From Erigeron canadensis (Eukaryota; Streptophyta; Magnoliopsida; Asterales; Asteraceae), in contig NC_057764.1 in assembly GCF_010389155.1 (NCBI RefSeq), positions 17,174,001-17,238,000 on the forward strand: a stretch of 64,000 nt of DNA. Reading direction: 5' to 3'. The notes beneath the pieces are model-generated. The model saw only the letters and a program-made list of their open reading frames with translations, searched no databases and was not told the DNA's origin. Of the stretch, positions 11,964 through 22,926 are shown piece after piece (within the stretch, counting starts at the first letter, position 1; every line of letters begins with the position of its first letter). The position numbers and the translations under genes were made by a program.

Positions 11964-13138
11964 GGATAGAGATCCTGGAAGAAAATGTCTTAAGGAGAGA
12001 AATGAGAGAATGTCCTATGAACCAATCAGAACGTGACATGTGTCAAAATGAAAAAAATGTGCGGTGGCATTTTGGTAAATAAATCAAAATTTTCTGAAAT
12101 GATCAGTCTGGGTTTCGATCAGCTTGGGTCTGGGTCAGCTTGGGTTCCGATCAGCTTGGTCAGCCTGGGTTCTGATCAGCTTGGGTCTGGGTCAGCTTGG
12201 TTGGTCAGCATAATCAGTTTGGTCAGCTTGGGTCTAGGTCAGGTTGGGTCAGGTTGGGGTCTGTTCAGGTTGGGTCAGATTGACACAATTTACACATAAT
12301 CTACACAAATGTAGATTATGGGTTTTGGGTCAGCTTGGGTTCTGGGTTGGGTCAGCTTGGGTTGGTTTTGGGTCAGCTTGGGTTCTGATTAGCTTGGTTG
12401 GTCAGCATGATCAGTTTGGTCAGATTAGGGTCAGGGTCTGATTGGGTCAGCTAAGTTAGCTTGGGTGGGTCAGGTTGACACAAGCTACACAAATGTAGAT
12501 TAATCTACACAAATGTAATGGGTTTTGGGTCAGGTTGGGTCAACTTGGGGTCTAGTTCAGGTTGGGTCAGATTGGGTCAGCTTGGTTAGCTTGGGTTGAG
12601 TCAGCTTGACACAATATACACAAATGTAGATTAATATACACAAATGTAGATAATGGGTTTTGGATCAGCTTGGGGTTGGGTTGGGTCAGCTTGGGGTCTG
12701 GGTCAGGTTGGGTCAGCTTGGTTAGCTTGGGTTGGGTCAACTTGACACAAAACTACACATAATCTACACAAATGTAGATCCCAAGCTGACCCAAATTTCA
12801 GGCTGACCAAGCTGACCCATAACCCAGGCTGACCAATCTGACCCAACCAAGCTGACCAAGCTGATCAGAACCCAAGCTGATCAGAACCCAAACTGACCTA
12901 GAACCCAAACTGACCAACCAAGCTGACCAAGCTTATCCAACCAAGCTGACAAACCAAGCTGATCATAACCCAAGCTGACCCAGACCCAGGCTAATCCAGA
13001 ACCAGGATGACAAAAGTTTGATTTATTTACAAAAATGCCGCCTCGTTTTTTTTTAAATCCACATGTCACGTTCTGATTGGTTCATAAGACCTTCTCTCCT
13101 TTCTCTCCTTAAGACACCTTCTTATTTGATCCCTCTCA
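11964..13138. mobile_element. Foldback element with ~130-bp inverted ends and a minisatellite core
   Basis: The left 130 bases and the reverse complement of the right 130 bases share blocks such as TGTCTTAAGGAGAGAAA and AACCAATCAGAACGTGACAT, in the same order. The interior is a variable minisatellite of GGTCAGCTTGGGTCT-type units on the left (12100-12745) and its reverse complement (CCAAGCTGACC units) on the right (12780-12985), so the whole element can fold back. Units containing CTACACAAATGTAGAT, itself palindromic, are interspersed. Both outer edges abut (TA)n runs. No transposase is present. Short frames translating as Leu-Gly-Ser repeats are products of the repeat, not genes. Confidence 0.85.
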
Positions 13139-13712
13139 TATATATATATATATATATATAAAGATGAAATTTGTAATTTTACCGTTTAAAAGGTTTTATT
13201 TTAGTTAAGAGTTATACCGGGACGATGAGTAAACTTTATCTTAGTGTAAGAGTTTAGCCAAGTTTCTCGTAATTGATTTTAGTCATTTAGCTAACCGTTT
13301 TTAAGATATGTTTACGACAAAATATAAAGCTAATACGTTGCATGAAAATTTTTTAAAGACTCTTTATCATTGATTAAGAAGACGTTTGTCGTTCTAAAGA
13401 AAATGATTAAAGAGGTGTTAGACTTAAATTTATATGGTTTATTTTAAAAATTTTGTATTTATCATGACTTAAATCTGAGAAATAAACTCATTGAAAATTC
13501 AAAATAAGTATATTACATACTAATAAATCAATCTAACTTATATCCTATAAAAATAAATTTTATTATAAGATGATATTATATGAAAAAATGAAATGATAAA
13601 ATTAATAAAATTAACATATTATGTTTTAGATTGATTTTCAGACATATAAGTTAGGTCGGTTGATTAATCATTTTTTAAAATGTAAATAAATCGTAAGTGT
13701 TTTAACCACTAA
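13139..13712. other. TA run and AT-rich spacer
   Basis: A (TA)n tract forms the right flank of the foldback element (to about 13160). About 550 bases of AT-rich DNA follow, with no recognised gene or repeat. Confidence 0.4.
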
Positions 13713-14025
13713 GGCTATCTCCAACGCTAAGGACGTTCTTAGGCGTCTTTAAGTTGACACATCATATCTTTACAAATCTTTATACATCCTTACAAATCTT
13801 TATACATCCTTACAAATCCTTCATATCTTATAATTTTATCTCCAACCATACAAATATCCTTAAATATCCTTTTACTTTTAACTAAAAACAAATATATACT
13901 AGCAAGGACAAGTAAAGACATGCCTTTAGGTAATACATCCTTCAAAAAATCCTTAGTTTAAGAAAACTTAAAGGCAAATAATATCCAATGGCACCTAACC
14001 CAAGGATAACCCATTGGAGATAGCC
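13713..14025. mobile_element. Tourist-like MITE (PIF/Harbinger type), 313 bp
   Basis: Terminal inverted repeats GGCTATCTCCAA and TTGGAGATAGCC are flanked on both sides by the trinucleotide TAA (13710-13712 and 14026-14028), the target duplication typical of PIF/Harbinger MITEs. The interior contains a short tandem of CTTTATACATCCTTACAAAT units and no coding sequence. It lies 160 bases upstream of the CRIPT start codon, so it may overlap that gene's promoter. Confidence 0.85.
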
Positions 14026-14187
14026 TAATGAGCAAATTATAAAGGGCCATTTTGGTCATTTAAAAGAAAACAACTAAAAAAGCAGCCGACTATTCAATTT
14101 CAATCTCAATAAATAAAAATAAGCAGTAATTATTTATTCCCAATTTCTTGCTGTGTTTTTTCTGTCGAGACGTAGGAAATCTAAAAG

Positions 14188-17100
14188 ATGGTTTGCGACA
14201 AGTGTAAGTATTTTTCTTCTTCTTCTTCTTCTTCTTCTTCAATCTTTTATCCCAGTGTTTGTTTGCTATGATTTTCTTGTATCTATTATATAGATATGGA
14301 TATATTTAATACTTTCAATTCAAATTGATATTAATAATTAGGTCTTTTTAGGGTTCTATAGAATATAATAAATATATAATAAAGGAATAATAATGATTTG
14401 TGGCAGGTGAGAAGAAATTATCGAAAGTAATAGTTCCTGATAAATGGAAAGAAGGAGCAAGTAACACTACTGAAAATGGTGGCCGTAAAATCAATGAAAA
14501 CAAACTTCTTTCCAAGAAAAACAGGTAAATATTATATCCCCCATTCTCATACATTATTAGTTTATATTTTTTTTATATTAATAATCACTTGATTTTAGTC
14601 CTGTGTATAAAAAATCGGTTAGGGATGATTTTTCTTTTTGAACGGTAGATGTTAGTTGTTAGTTTTCCCCATGCGCCTATCCTTGGATTTGAATCTAGGG
14701 CCTTGAGAGAGGCAAAACCTTCCACCCGCCTCCGACGACAACTAGATTAAGAACTTGGGTATGCAGGTAATATTGTAGAGATAGATAAGAGCGGAACTAC
14801 GTGGTGCCAAGGTGTGTTCATGAGCCTAATTTTTAGATCTTGACACACCTTAATTATTAGTGAAAAGTGAAAACTCATTTTCTATGGTGGAATGGTTTAC
14901 GAAGGACATGTGGTGGAATCATGGGCCTATGTATATGAAATTAAGCATTGGTCATTTGGGCAGAAACCTTTTCTTTTATAATTTAAAGTTAACTAGCGAC
15001 TTCAACAATGTCTAGAATAGTTTTTTCCCTTGCAACTTAGATTGTTAATTATGTTACCTTTTTTAAGTTTCTCGAATGTCAAGATAATAAGAGTTACATT
15101 ATTGTTTCTTTTATAGCTCTATATGTCATAGTTTTCATTTTATGGCTTTTTAGTGTCGGAGTCTATAAGACATATAAAATGGCTGGTAAAATGTATTGAT
15201 TGATTTGATGTTGACTGGATGGACCCAACCCATCTATTGAACCTATCTAGCATCTCATCATGTAATTTGGACGTATGCTAATTTGATTGCTAGATCCGCC
15301 ATTGAGGAATCATTAAGTGAGGACATGTCATACTTCCACTGTCATAGCAGGATGCATATCCAGCTCTTAATAGCCAGATGTACATGCCAGATGCACATAT
15401 GGGCCTTCATAGCCGATGCAGTCATGTACTTTAGGGTCTCATTACTGGATTCAGTATTTATAGTCGGATTTACATCCGGATAGTTTTATAAAACATAAAA
15501 TCTTTAGTGGGTTTTGGTGCACTTATAGCCTAACATCTAAGAGATTGATTGTTTTAGAGCATCTGTATTCATTTATCTTCATAGGCGGCTAAGTTACCTT
15601 TTTAGGTACGTACACACCTAGGCCATTCACCCATAGAAGTGACTAGGGCGCAATACGCTCTTTCATACCACTCCAAGATTTATAGATTCACTCTCTGAGG
15701 TACTACTTAGATTTAGTAAATATAGACTCTTAAGAGTTCAGGTTAATGTGCACTCGCTTTGATATTCATTTTTTGGTTAACTCAAACCACCTTATGATCA
15801 AAACACTCTTACTCGCACTGGGAATACATGGTTGGGTCCTCTTTTTGTTAAATAGTTCCTAAATTGCACAACTTATAAGCAATCAATATCATCGCGAAAA
15901 GTTATGGCCGCGTGGAGTAAGGAATTAGTTCTATAGCTGTTTAGAAGTTTGAATTATTGTTGTAGTTATCATGCCAAAAGTAGTGAAAAGGGATGTAGTT
16001 GATTCAAAGATGATTAGTGATTCTACAGGGGAGAAACTGGATACACATGAATCTGGTAGACTAGTGCATGCAGGTTGCTTTAATTTCATGTCTTTGAGTT
16101 TAAATAATTATATCGTAACAGTTAGGACTTCATTTATGTTTAATTATCGAAGATACTTAGATCTTGACAGTTAGGACTTTATTAATGTTTTACTATTGAA
16201 AATACTAGTTTTGTCAGTATCTTTCCATGAGAAACCTGTTCTTAATTTGTATATTGATGTTTGTTTTTTTTGATATCCCACACAATCACCCCACATACAA
16301 ATGGATTGTTGTCTGGACTCTAGTCCATTTCCATAAAGTGCAGTTATGGTCACATTAATGTTTGTTGGATTAGCAACACTACTGATAAGACCATTGTGCA
16401 GTTAGGATGTAAACCAGTATAGATCTAGAGGCTTAGTGAACATATGTGTAAGTTTATTGTCTAATGTAGTCAATTTTGGTGGTATACCAGTGGTATACCG
16501 GTGGTATTTCAGTTTTCGGTCCTCCACTGGTATACCGGTATAGATTTTTGTCCAAAATTTCGGTACCGAGATTTTCGGTGAAATTTACCGAAATCTCACC
16601 GAAATCGGTCAAATTTTGATGGTATTTCAGTGGTATACTAGTTTTTCAGATTTTTTTAATTTTTTTATTAAAATATTTTTTCCAAACTAAAAAACAACAT
16701 AAGAAACAGTAAAATTTTGAAGTATTAACACTAATCTATCGAAGATTGACACTTTTAAGCTTGAATTTGATATTTAGATTGAGTATTTACTTAATATAAT
16801 TCCTATTTGTGTGTATAATTGCAATCTGTTTGGTATATATATAATTATGTATAATATTTTTCATAATATTAAGATCACCGAAATACCACCGAAATACCAC
16901 TGAAGTAACCGATATTTCAAATACCAGTGCTTGACCGAAACACCGAAATTTTGGTCCTTAACTACTTAGTTTATTGTGTTAATATTGTAAATATAATATA
17001 TTTCAGATATCAGAGATCCGGAGAAAGTTTATGATATAAAAATCAGAAAAGGAGTTAACTTTTTTTTTTTTTTGAACGGCCAACAAATAATTTTATTACT

Positions 17101-18044
17101 AACTAGCAAGTTGCTAGAACTATCCAAGTACAACATATATAGCAATTCTTATAAGAAATAACCATCCATGACACGATAATTGATCTCCTAATATAGCACT
17201 TCTTAAAAGACACAATAAACATCCCTAAGGTAATCCCAAATAGTTGAGTTTATATTAATCTACTTCACCCGCCAGAGAGAATAAGTTCTTCTATATGCGA
17301 CTTGGTTGGATTTTACTTGGTTGGATTTTATTGCAATTTAAATTGCTTAATGTATGGTTATCTCGTATTTTTGTGTCAGTATTTGCATACTAATATATAG
17401 TGTTCGTCTCTAGATGGTCTCCATTAGGAACAACCAAGTGCATCATCTGCAAGCAGCAAGTACACCAAAATGGCAAGTACTGCCATACATGTGCTTACTC
17501 AAAAGGTAGACTACAATCCCTAATTTACATCTATTTACTGAAAAATTTGGCTTATATAATATTTTTAAATTGTCAAATGGGTAAATCCAAGAGATTTAAC
17601 TAGTGGGAAAACTGGCCAGATGAGGTGAGCAGGTCAAACAGGTTGAAAGTCATATGAAATTTCCTCAAATCATAGAACCTTTTACGTGACTTGGATGGAA
17701 AAGGTTTCGGTCCATTATTGCTAGAATATACTCTATATAGATTTCTAATCGTATGTAACACTTTCATTATTTGCGCCATCTTAAAAATGAAGTGTTTGAG
17801 GGTTGTCCCAAGCGGATATGTTTTGTTATATCCTATATAGTTGAATGATTTTACTTAAACGCATTATGACTGGTTACTCAACATGTGTGACCCGCTCATT
17901 TTGCCACCTGTCTCGGTTTCCATCCCTCATCTTTCAAGTTCTTTATAACATGTTTCTCTTAACGAATTTTTGCATGCAGGGGTTTGTGCAATGTGTGGTA
18001 AACAAGTACTCGACACCAAGTACTACAAGCAAAGCAATGTGTAA
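14188..18044 (+). CDS. CRIPT: CRIPT homologue (cysteine-rich PDZ-binding protein family), four exons
   Basis: The exons are 14188-14203, 14407-14524, 17414-17505 and 17980-18044. All introns are GT-AG and the joined frame codes for 96 residues, close to the family's usual ~100. The protein starts MVCDKCEKKL and carries four CxxC pairs (CDKC, CIIC, CHTC, CAMC) in family order, ending near the conserved KQSNV. The family is small, zinc-binding and conserved from plants to animals. The animal protein was first described as a PDZ-domain binder, and CRIPT proteins are also linked to the minor spliceosome. The role in this plant is inferred. The ATG has a strong context (A at -3, G at +4). Intron 2 is 2.9 kb and inflated by a SINE, a foldback element and a LINE tail. 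A CTT microsatellite lies in intron 1 (about 14214-14240). The gene appears intact. Confidence 0.93.
14632..14775 (-). mobile_element. tRNA-derived SINE in CRIPT intron 2
   Basis: Read on the - strand, the unit has a B-box-like AGATTCAAATCC, a possible A box about 40 bases before it, and a 3' end CCGTTCAAAAAG followed by A-rich sequence. On the + strand this appears as a T-rich run leading into GAACGG at about 14640. No open frame is present. The far (5') end near 14775 is approximate. Confidence 0.6.
16470..16970. mobile_element. Foldback MITE with GGTATTTCGGT-type repeats, CRIPT intron 2
   Basis: The left part (16470-16640) is rich in GGTATACCGGTGGTATTTC and CACCGAAAT motifs. The right part (16870-16970) carries them in inverse orientation, ending with CACCGAAATTTTGGTCCTTAACTA. 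The outer ends resemble each other as inverted repeats (GTAGTCAA...TTTGG). A second member of the same family brackets 18678-19805. Confidence 0.65.
17057..17330 (-). mobile_element. LINE 3' end (5'-truncated), CRIPT intron 2
   Basis: A poly(T) run followed by GAACGGCCAACAAA reads, on the - strand, as a retroposon 3' end TTTGTTGGCCGTTC plus poly(A). The same terminal sequence occurs at 25163-25190 ahead of clear LINE coding sequence, so this is probably a 5'-truncated LINE. The 5' limit is approximate and no coding sequence remains. Confidence 0.6.
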
Positions 18045-18677
18045 TAAACGAAAACCATGGTAACGGCAGACTCTATGTTGCTGTTTCTTATGAGGTTCGA
18101 TCCTTTGTTTTAGCTGATTTAGTCTTCCTCTATGACCCGTTTCGATTGTAATGTTGACCTACATATTACAACCTTCTTCATGTCTATATTGTTTAATGCT
18201 GATTATGAGAGAGCTATATCAGCAATGAATTCACTTTAATGTTCCAATCTGTGATATATTGCATGTTTAAATACTGCACAGAAAGATGCTTTCTCTCAAT
18301 CTGTTAAAGCCTATGCCATTAGATTGGCTAAATGGACAGGTCTAGTCGTTTGGGTAACGCATTAAAACGGGAAATCTGGTCTGCTCAAGTCCTAAAGTTT
18401 GGTAAGTAATTAGTGTATCAAGTATGATTACAAAATTTGTATTCTGTACTATTGAACAACGATTTCATTTTTTGAGTAAAAAGAGATAAATGGTGAAGGT
18501 TTTATAAAATAAAGTGACACTTTGGATGACTTTTAAGTTTTAAGCCGTTTGACCCTCTTTTCTTAAAAGCCCTTTCTTGTATTTACCCATTTTATATAAT
18601 TTAACTTCAATCGACCCAGCCATATATGAATAAGCTGAACTTGCCTCTTTTATTTTACACTATGTTGAATAGTAACC
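18045..18677 (+). other. CRIPT 3' flank, no further gene seen
   Basis: Sequence downstream of the CRIPT stop codon. It should contain the 3' UTR and poly(A) site, which I cannot place with certainty. No other feature was recognised before the foldback element at 18678. Confidence 0.4.
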
Positions 18678-18756
18678 TAAGTAGTCAAGGACACAAATTT
18701 CGGTGTTTCGGTCACGGACTGATATACGAAATATCGTTTTTTTCGGTAATTCTAAT

Positions 18757-18793
<37 letters not shown>

Positions 18794-19124
18794 GAGAAAG
18801 ATAAAATGAGTCCACCTAAAAAAAGTCCAAAAAAAGTCCATGTAACTTACACATGTGTAAGTTAACTCCGACCACAACCATGATCATCTCCGACTACCAC
18901 CATGATTTTCCGGCCACCGCGTCGCTGGAAAATCATGTGTAAGTTAACTTAACTTACACATGATACTTACACATGATTTTTCGGTGGGCCCGTCGCCGGA
19001 AAGTCTTAGTGTTTTTACAAAAAAGTCTTGTATATCGTAGAAGATAATGATGGTGGTGTGTAAGTTACGAAAATCAATGGACTTTTTTTTGGACTTTTTT
19101 AGGTGGACTCATTTTATCTTACCC
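18794..19124. mobile_element. (TA)n-flanked foldback MITE, 331 bp
   Basis: The left end GATAAAATGAGTCCACCTAA and the right end TTAGGTGGACTCATTTTATC are perfect inverted repeats, extended by AAAAAGTCCA/TGGACTTTTT arms. The element is flanked by TATATA on both sides. The interior includes several copies of CTTACACATG, also partly palindromic. No coding sequence. Confidence 0.85.
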
Positions 19125-19130
19125 ATATAT

Positions 19131-19606
19131 AGTGAAAAGTTATTTTGAGAACCTTTTTTTTGCGAGAACCTTTGAGAACTTTTCAAATCAAGCCCAACCA
19201 ATGATTATTCTTTACATGAAAATTGTTTTTTGATTGTTATCTGAATAACTTATGTGTAATTTTGAAGTTTATAATTGTGTGGAGGCATGGATTATCATCC
19301 GTTATACAATTATGTGGAGATTTGGATTCTTGATCACATGTGCACGAATATTGCTATGATTATATGTGATCGACTTGCATACATGTGATCATAGCAATAT
19401 TCGTGCACATGTGATCAAGAATCCAAATCTCCACATAATTGTATAACGGATGATAATCCATGCTCCATACAATTATAAACTTCAAAATTACACATAAGTT
19501 ATTCAGGAAACAATTTTCATGTAAAGAATAATCATCGGTTGGGTTTGATTTGAAAAGTTTTCAAAGGTTCTCGCAAAAAATAGGGTTCTCAAAATAACTT
19601 TACCCT
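19131..19606. mobile_element. (TA)n-flanked foldback MITE with near-complete palindrome, 476 bp
   Basis: Arms of about 220 bases run from AGTTATTTTGAGAACC at the left to GGTTCTCAAAATAACT at the right and are close to perfect reverse complements. The centre is near 19370. The outer edges sit in TATATA sequence, and only ATATAT separates it from the MITE at 18794-19124. The GAGAACC terminal motif is shared with the MITE at 31868. No coding sequence. Confidence 0.88.
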
Positions 19607-19806
19607 ATATATTTATATATATACATAAATAAGAGTAAAAGATAAAACCTAGAAGTGCTGAAACAGAATTCACCGAAATTTCGGAAATTTCGGTGGTACT
19701 TCGGTCAAATTTTGGTCAAAACCACCGAAAATTTCGGAAACGATATCTTAACCGAAATTCAATACCGAAATTATGTCCCACCACTGAATTTCACCGAAAT
19801 TGATAA

Positions 19807-20500
19807 CATAGATAGTAACATTGTTCATGTTTATTGCATCATAAGCATGTAACCTTTTAGTTCAAACCCAAGTCTTTTAGCTTCACTTGTCTTAGGCTTT
19901 TCTTATTTGTTCTTTTGCTAATTGTGTTCTCCAACTTTAGTCTGACGGATACGTTAGTTTTGAGTGTACAGTATAACAAACTCAAACTGGGTAATTTCTC
20001 AATTGTCATCTCATTTTTTTGTTTGTTTGTCAAGCTGGACAACGTTTGGGACCTTTAATTCTTCCATCTTTGGTGTTTATAGTTGCCTTCGCTAAATACA
20101 ACTAGAATCTTTTTATCTTCTATTATAATGATCCGTATTCTACTCTCGCTTTCATTTGTGGGTGAAAATACATCTACGGTTGAACCAGAACACAGTGGAA
20201 AAGAAAATGTGTGCGAAAGGCATGCCAACACAAAAAGTAAAAATATTCATGTACATTATAAGCAAAGAGATGCTTCCTGTTGCATACTTTAAACAGGGAA
20301 GAGAAGAAACAAAGATTGCCATGTTCTGAACAATACATACAGTTTAGGAACATTAGCAAATTATTTTCAATATTTTACAATCACTAATTTCAACACAATT
20401 GGCTGACACTATATAAAAATGGATAATAAAAAAAGAGGGGATGATTTCAGCAGATGATGAAAGATTTTAAGCAACAAGATGCACTCATCACTGTCACTAT
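19807..20500. other. Intergenic space between convergent CRIPT and eIF1 genes
   Basis: It should contain the eIF1 3' UTR, read leftward from 20500. A 69-residue open frame at 20083-20292 ends in a CaaX-like CCIL, but no upstream exon or homology supports it as a gene. Confidence 0.45.
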
Positions 20501-21242
20501 TTAGAAACCATGTATCTTGATGTGTTCTTTCTTTACAATTCCAGCCTGCAAAAACACAAGAATTACAGTATATACTAAGAAATTAACAAAATTTCATCTT
20601 GTGAATGATCATTACTTGAACTAGGAAAGTTGATACGTTCTTCCTTTGATCACCTTGTAGTTGGATAACCTGTAATCCGATCATAATTAGTCGAGCACAA
20701 GCCGAAAAATTTTCGTGAGTACGTGTCTAAGGCCTTTAAAACTATTTTTGTTCAAAAATTTAGGTTATTTGGTACAAATACAAATCGGGCATGTTTTGAC
20801 CCATGTTCTAATGTTTCCAGTTTGCCACTTGTATGTAGATTTTTAAGGTAAGTTGGTAAGGAATTTATGTTTACCTTGCCAAGTTCAGGGTCTTGAACAA
20901 CGGTACCATTGCAGCAAAACTCCTTCTTAAGGTCTTTGAGTATCTTGTTATAGCTAAACTCTTTCTTCAACCCTTGAACAGTTGTCAGGCTTTTCCTACC
21001 ATTCCGTTGTTGTATACGTATATGAACGTATTCCTTTGACCCGGCACCTGAATTCTCAGCATTTGCCTCAGCGAATGGATCTTTCACCCAAAACATAAAT
21101 GTCACTAAATCTCAAACCCCATCAACAAAAACATATATACCAACAAAAATGACAAATTGAATGCCAATACTCAAATTCAAAATTCATTAGCTCGGTTAAA
21201 CTCACCGAAGGCAGTTGGAATCTGGATGTCGACTTCTGACAT
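20501..21242 (-). CDS. eIF1/SUI1: Translation initiation factor eIF1 (SUI1), four coding exons
   Basis: The coding exons, in transcript order, are 21242-21206, 21080-20875, 20669-20616 and 20545-20501. Introns are GT-AG and short (125, 205 and 70 bases). The joined frame gives 113 residues, the standard plant eIF1 length. The N-terminal tail contains DPFAEANAENSGAGSKEY. The SUI1 fold follows, with the conserved VHIRIQQRNGRKSLTTVQGL block and the GTVVQDPELG segment, and the protein ends IKIHGF. eIF1 binds the 40S ribosomal subunit near the P site and keeps scanning stringent until an AUG is found. The ATG has T at -3 and T at +4, a weak context. A TATA box lies at 21882-21890, and a leader intron is likely (donor at 21781). 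The gene appears intact. Confidence 0.95.
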
Positions 21243-21860
21243 GAAATTTGAGTGCTTGAATTGGAGGTAACAAACAAGCTAGCTAAAAAAATATGCTTTG
21301 TTGCGACAAGACGGAAACAGAAGCTAGAATGCCATCAATGTCAAATAGCAAGAATTAGTCATTTTAAATGTAAATTGAGATTAATCTAAATAATGACATT
21401 ATCAATACTGAAACAGAAGCTAGAATGCCATGCATATCAAATAGCAAGAATTAGTCATTTCAAATGTTGTAGGAAGATACTTTAAATCAAATTTTAACTT
21501 CAAGCTAGATTACCTGTTTATGACATTATCAAGAATACTTTTGACATCGGATAAGCCAAAACAATCAAGAAAGCATTAATATCTAATATGAATGTTATAT
21601 ACAAAACATTTTTGTGGAATGCGGTATGAAATTCTCGCTAACATATCTCTAGCATGCATAACAAAGAGGTAACGATCGCAATGAACAAACAGACAATCGC
21701 AACCAAAATCGTTGATTAAAGTATCCAAAATCCCATGGGCGAATGCATAAATAAAACGTGATGTAATAGGTGAAATGGTACCTGTTCGGAAGAAAGAGTC
21801 GGCAATCGGAGATGTTGGAATTGATTGTAAGGAGATGGTATTATATGAAAATGTTAAATA
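21243..21860 (-). other. eIF1 5' UTR with probable leader intron
   Basis: On the - strand a good donor (CAG|GTACC) begins at 21781, after a short leader of about 75 bases. The acceptor probably lies shortly upstream of the ATG, near 21290. A leader intron is common in housekeeping translation-factor genes, but the acceptor here is not fixed by sequence alone. Confidence 0.5.
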
Positions 21861-21881
21861 ACTGAATGGTTAAAGACTCCT

Positions 21882-21890
21882 CTTTTATAT
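21882..21890 (-). promoter_or_regulatory. TATA box of the eIF1 gene
   Basis: CATATAAAAG on the - strand lies about 30 bases upstream of the expected transcription start near 21855 and about 100 bases upstream of the predicted leader-intron donor. Confidence 0.6.
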
Positions 21891-22146
21891 GCGCCACTGA
21901 AATTATTGAAAAGTCAAAGTTAATAAAGGTCGTTCAACTATATATTCGGATTTGTATACTAACAAATTCGTATTAAAAACTAAAAAGCGTTCCATATATG
22001 CAAAGCATGTAATCTTACTTTAATTTAACTAGCATAGAACTTGTACAATGCGACCGTGGTCGTCGCAGTGACGGTGTGGCGTTTGGTGATTGTTGGTTGC
22101 AGAGGCGGTGTCGAGTGGTGTGAATTATTGATGTAAAAATATTTGA

Positions 22147-22621
22147 TGTTGGAACCACGTTAAATGTGACCGTCACTGATCGTTTATCATTCGTGATATG
22201 ATAATTGACGATAACTGAAATCCCTATGTCTTATAAATATACAATGGGCGTATTTACTCTTAAAGACATTATAGGGTTTCCAATTAGATGATTGTAACTA
22301 TAGGGACTTATATTGCACATACTAAACACTAGGGGCTAAAGTTGTAAATGTTTTCTTTATAAATAGAGAGCCATGTACAACCATTTTCTAATCTAATCGC
22401 TTACACCTTATTTTGTGTGTGTGTGTGCTCTCTCCCTCTCTAATTTTCGGTTCTAATATCAACCGAATCTCAATCCCATCATCAATCAATCATCTCATTT
22501 TGGGAACCCGTCACAACTAGCAAATATGCTTTATCATCTTACAGGTTCCTTAGGATCAACGGGTATGTTTTCAATCATGTTTTCATTATATTATTCAATA
22601 CGAATTATAATTATTCCAACA
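22147..22621 (+). repeat. 5' LTR of copia element D (475 bp)
   Basis: It starts TGTTGGAACCACG and ends ATTATTCCAACA, giving a short inverted terminal TGTTGGAA/TTCCAACA. A TATAAATAG box at 22358-22366 marks the likely U3 promoter. The copy at 30978-31449 differs by scattered substitutions and a few short indels, so the insertion is not recent. Confidence 0.9.
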
Positions 22622-22640
22622 TGTGGTATCATGAGCCATT
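22622..22640 (+). promoter_or_regulatory. Primer-binding site of element D
   Basis: TGGTATCATGAGCC begins two bases after the LTR end. It matches the plant initiator tRNA-Met primer site TGGTATCAGAGC apart from a small change. Confidence 0.75.
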
Positions 22641-22926
22641 GGTTCATTTGATCTATAGATTTGTATTGGTTTTTTGTTCTATAAATTGTTTGGAACATAA
22701 ATCAAAAATATGATTTTAAGGAGTAAAAAAAAACCTATTATTTTGTTCCATAATTTTTTCGGAAATATATTTGGAACAAAATTCTATGTTACTTTTTTTT
22801 TTCGGAAATAAATATTATGGAACAAATAACTTCTTGAACATGTTTTTTGTGTTCATAGTAAAATTCATCTAATCTATTGAGTTTGATTCTAAATGTCATA
22901 ATTTTCGAGCCAAAAAAAAAACTTGT

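Larger units (their letters stand above)
18678..19805. mobile_element. Foldback MITE (GGTATTTCGGT family) interrupted by two other MITEs
   Basis: The left end (18678-18755, CAAATTTCGGTGTTTCGGTC) matches the reverse complement of the right end of the copy at 16470-16970. The right part (19660-19805) carries the CACCGAAATTTCGG motifs in the inverse sense. Between them lie TA microsatellites and two separate foldback MITEs (18794-19124 and 19131-19606). The three form a nest. Confidence 0.6.

Noticed and set aside
12033..12441. Open frames translating as Leu-Gly-Ser-Trp repeats
   Set aside because: They are translations of the GGTCAGCTTGG minisatellite, present in several frames, with no start context or homology.
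20083..20292. 69-residue frame ending in CaaX-like CCIL
   Set aside because: No recognisable domain, no supporting exons, and it lies in the 3' intergenic space of two convergent genes. The CaaX-like end is short enough to be chance.
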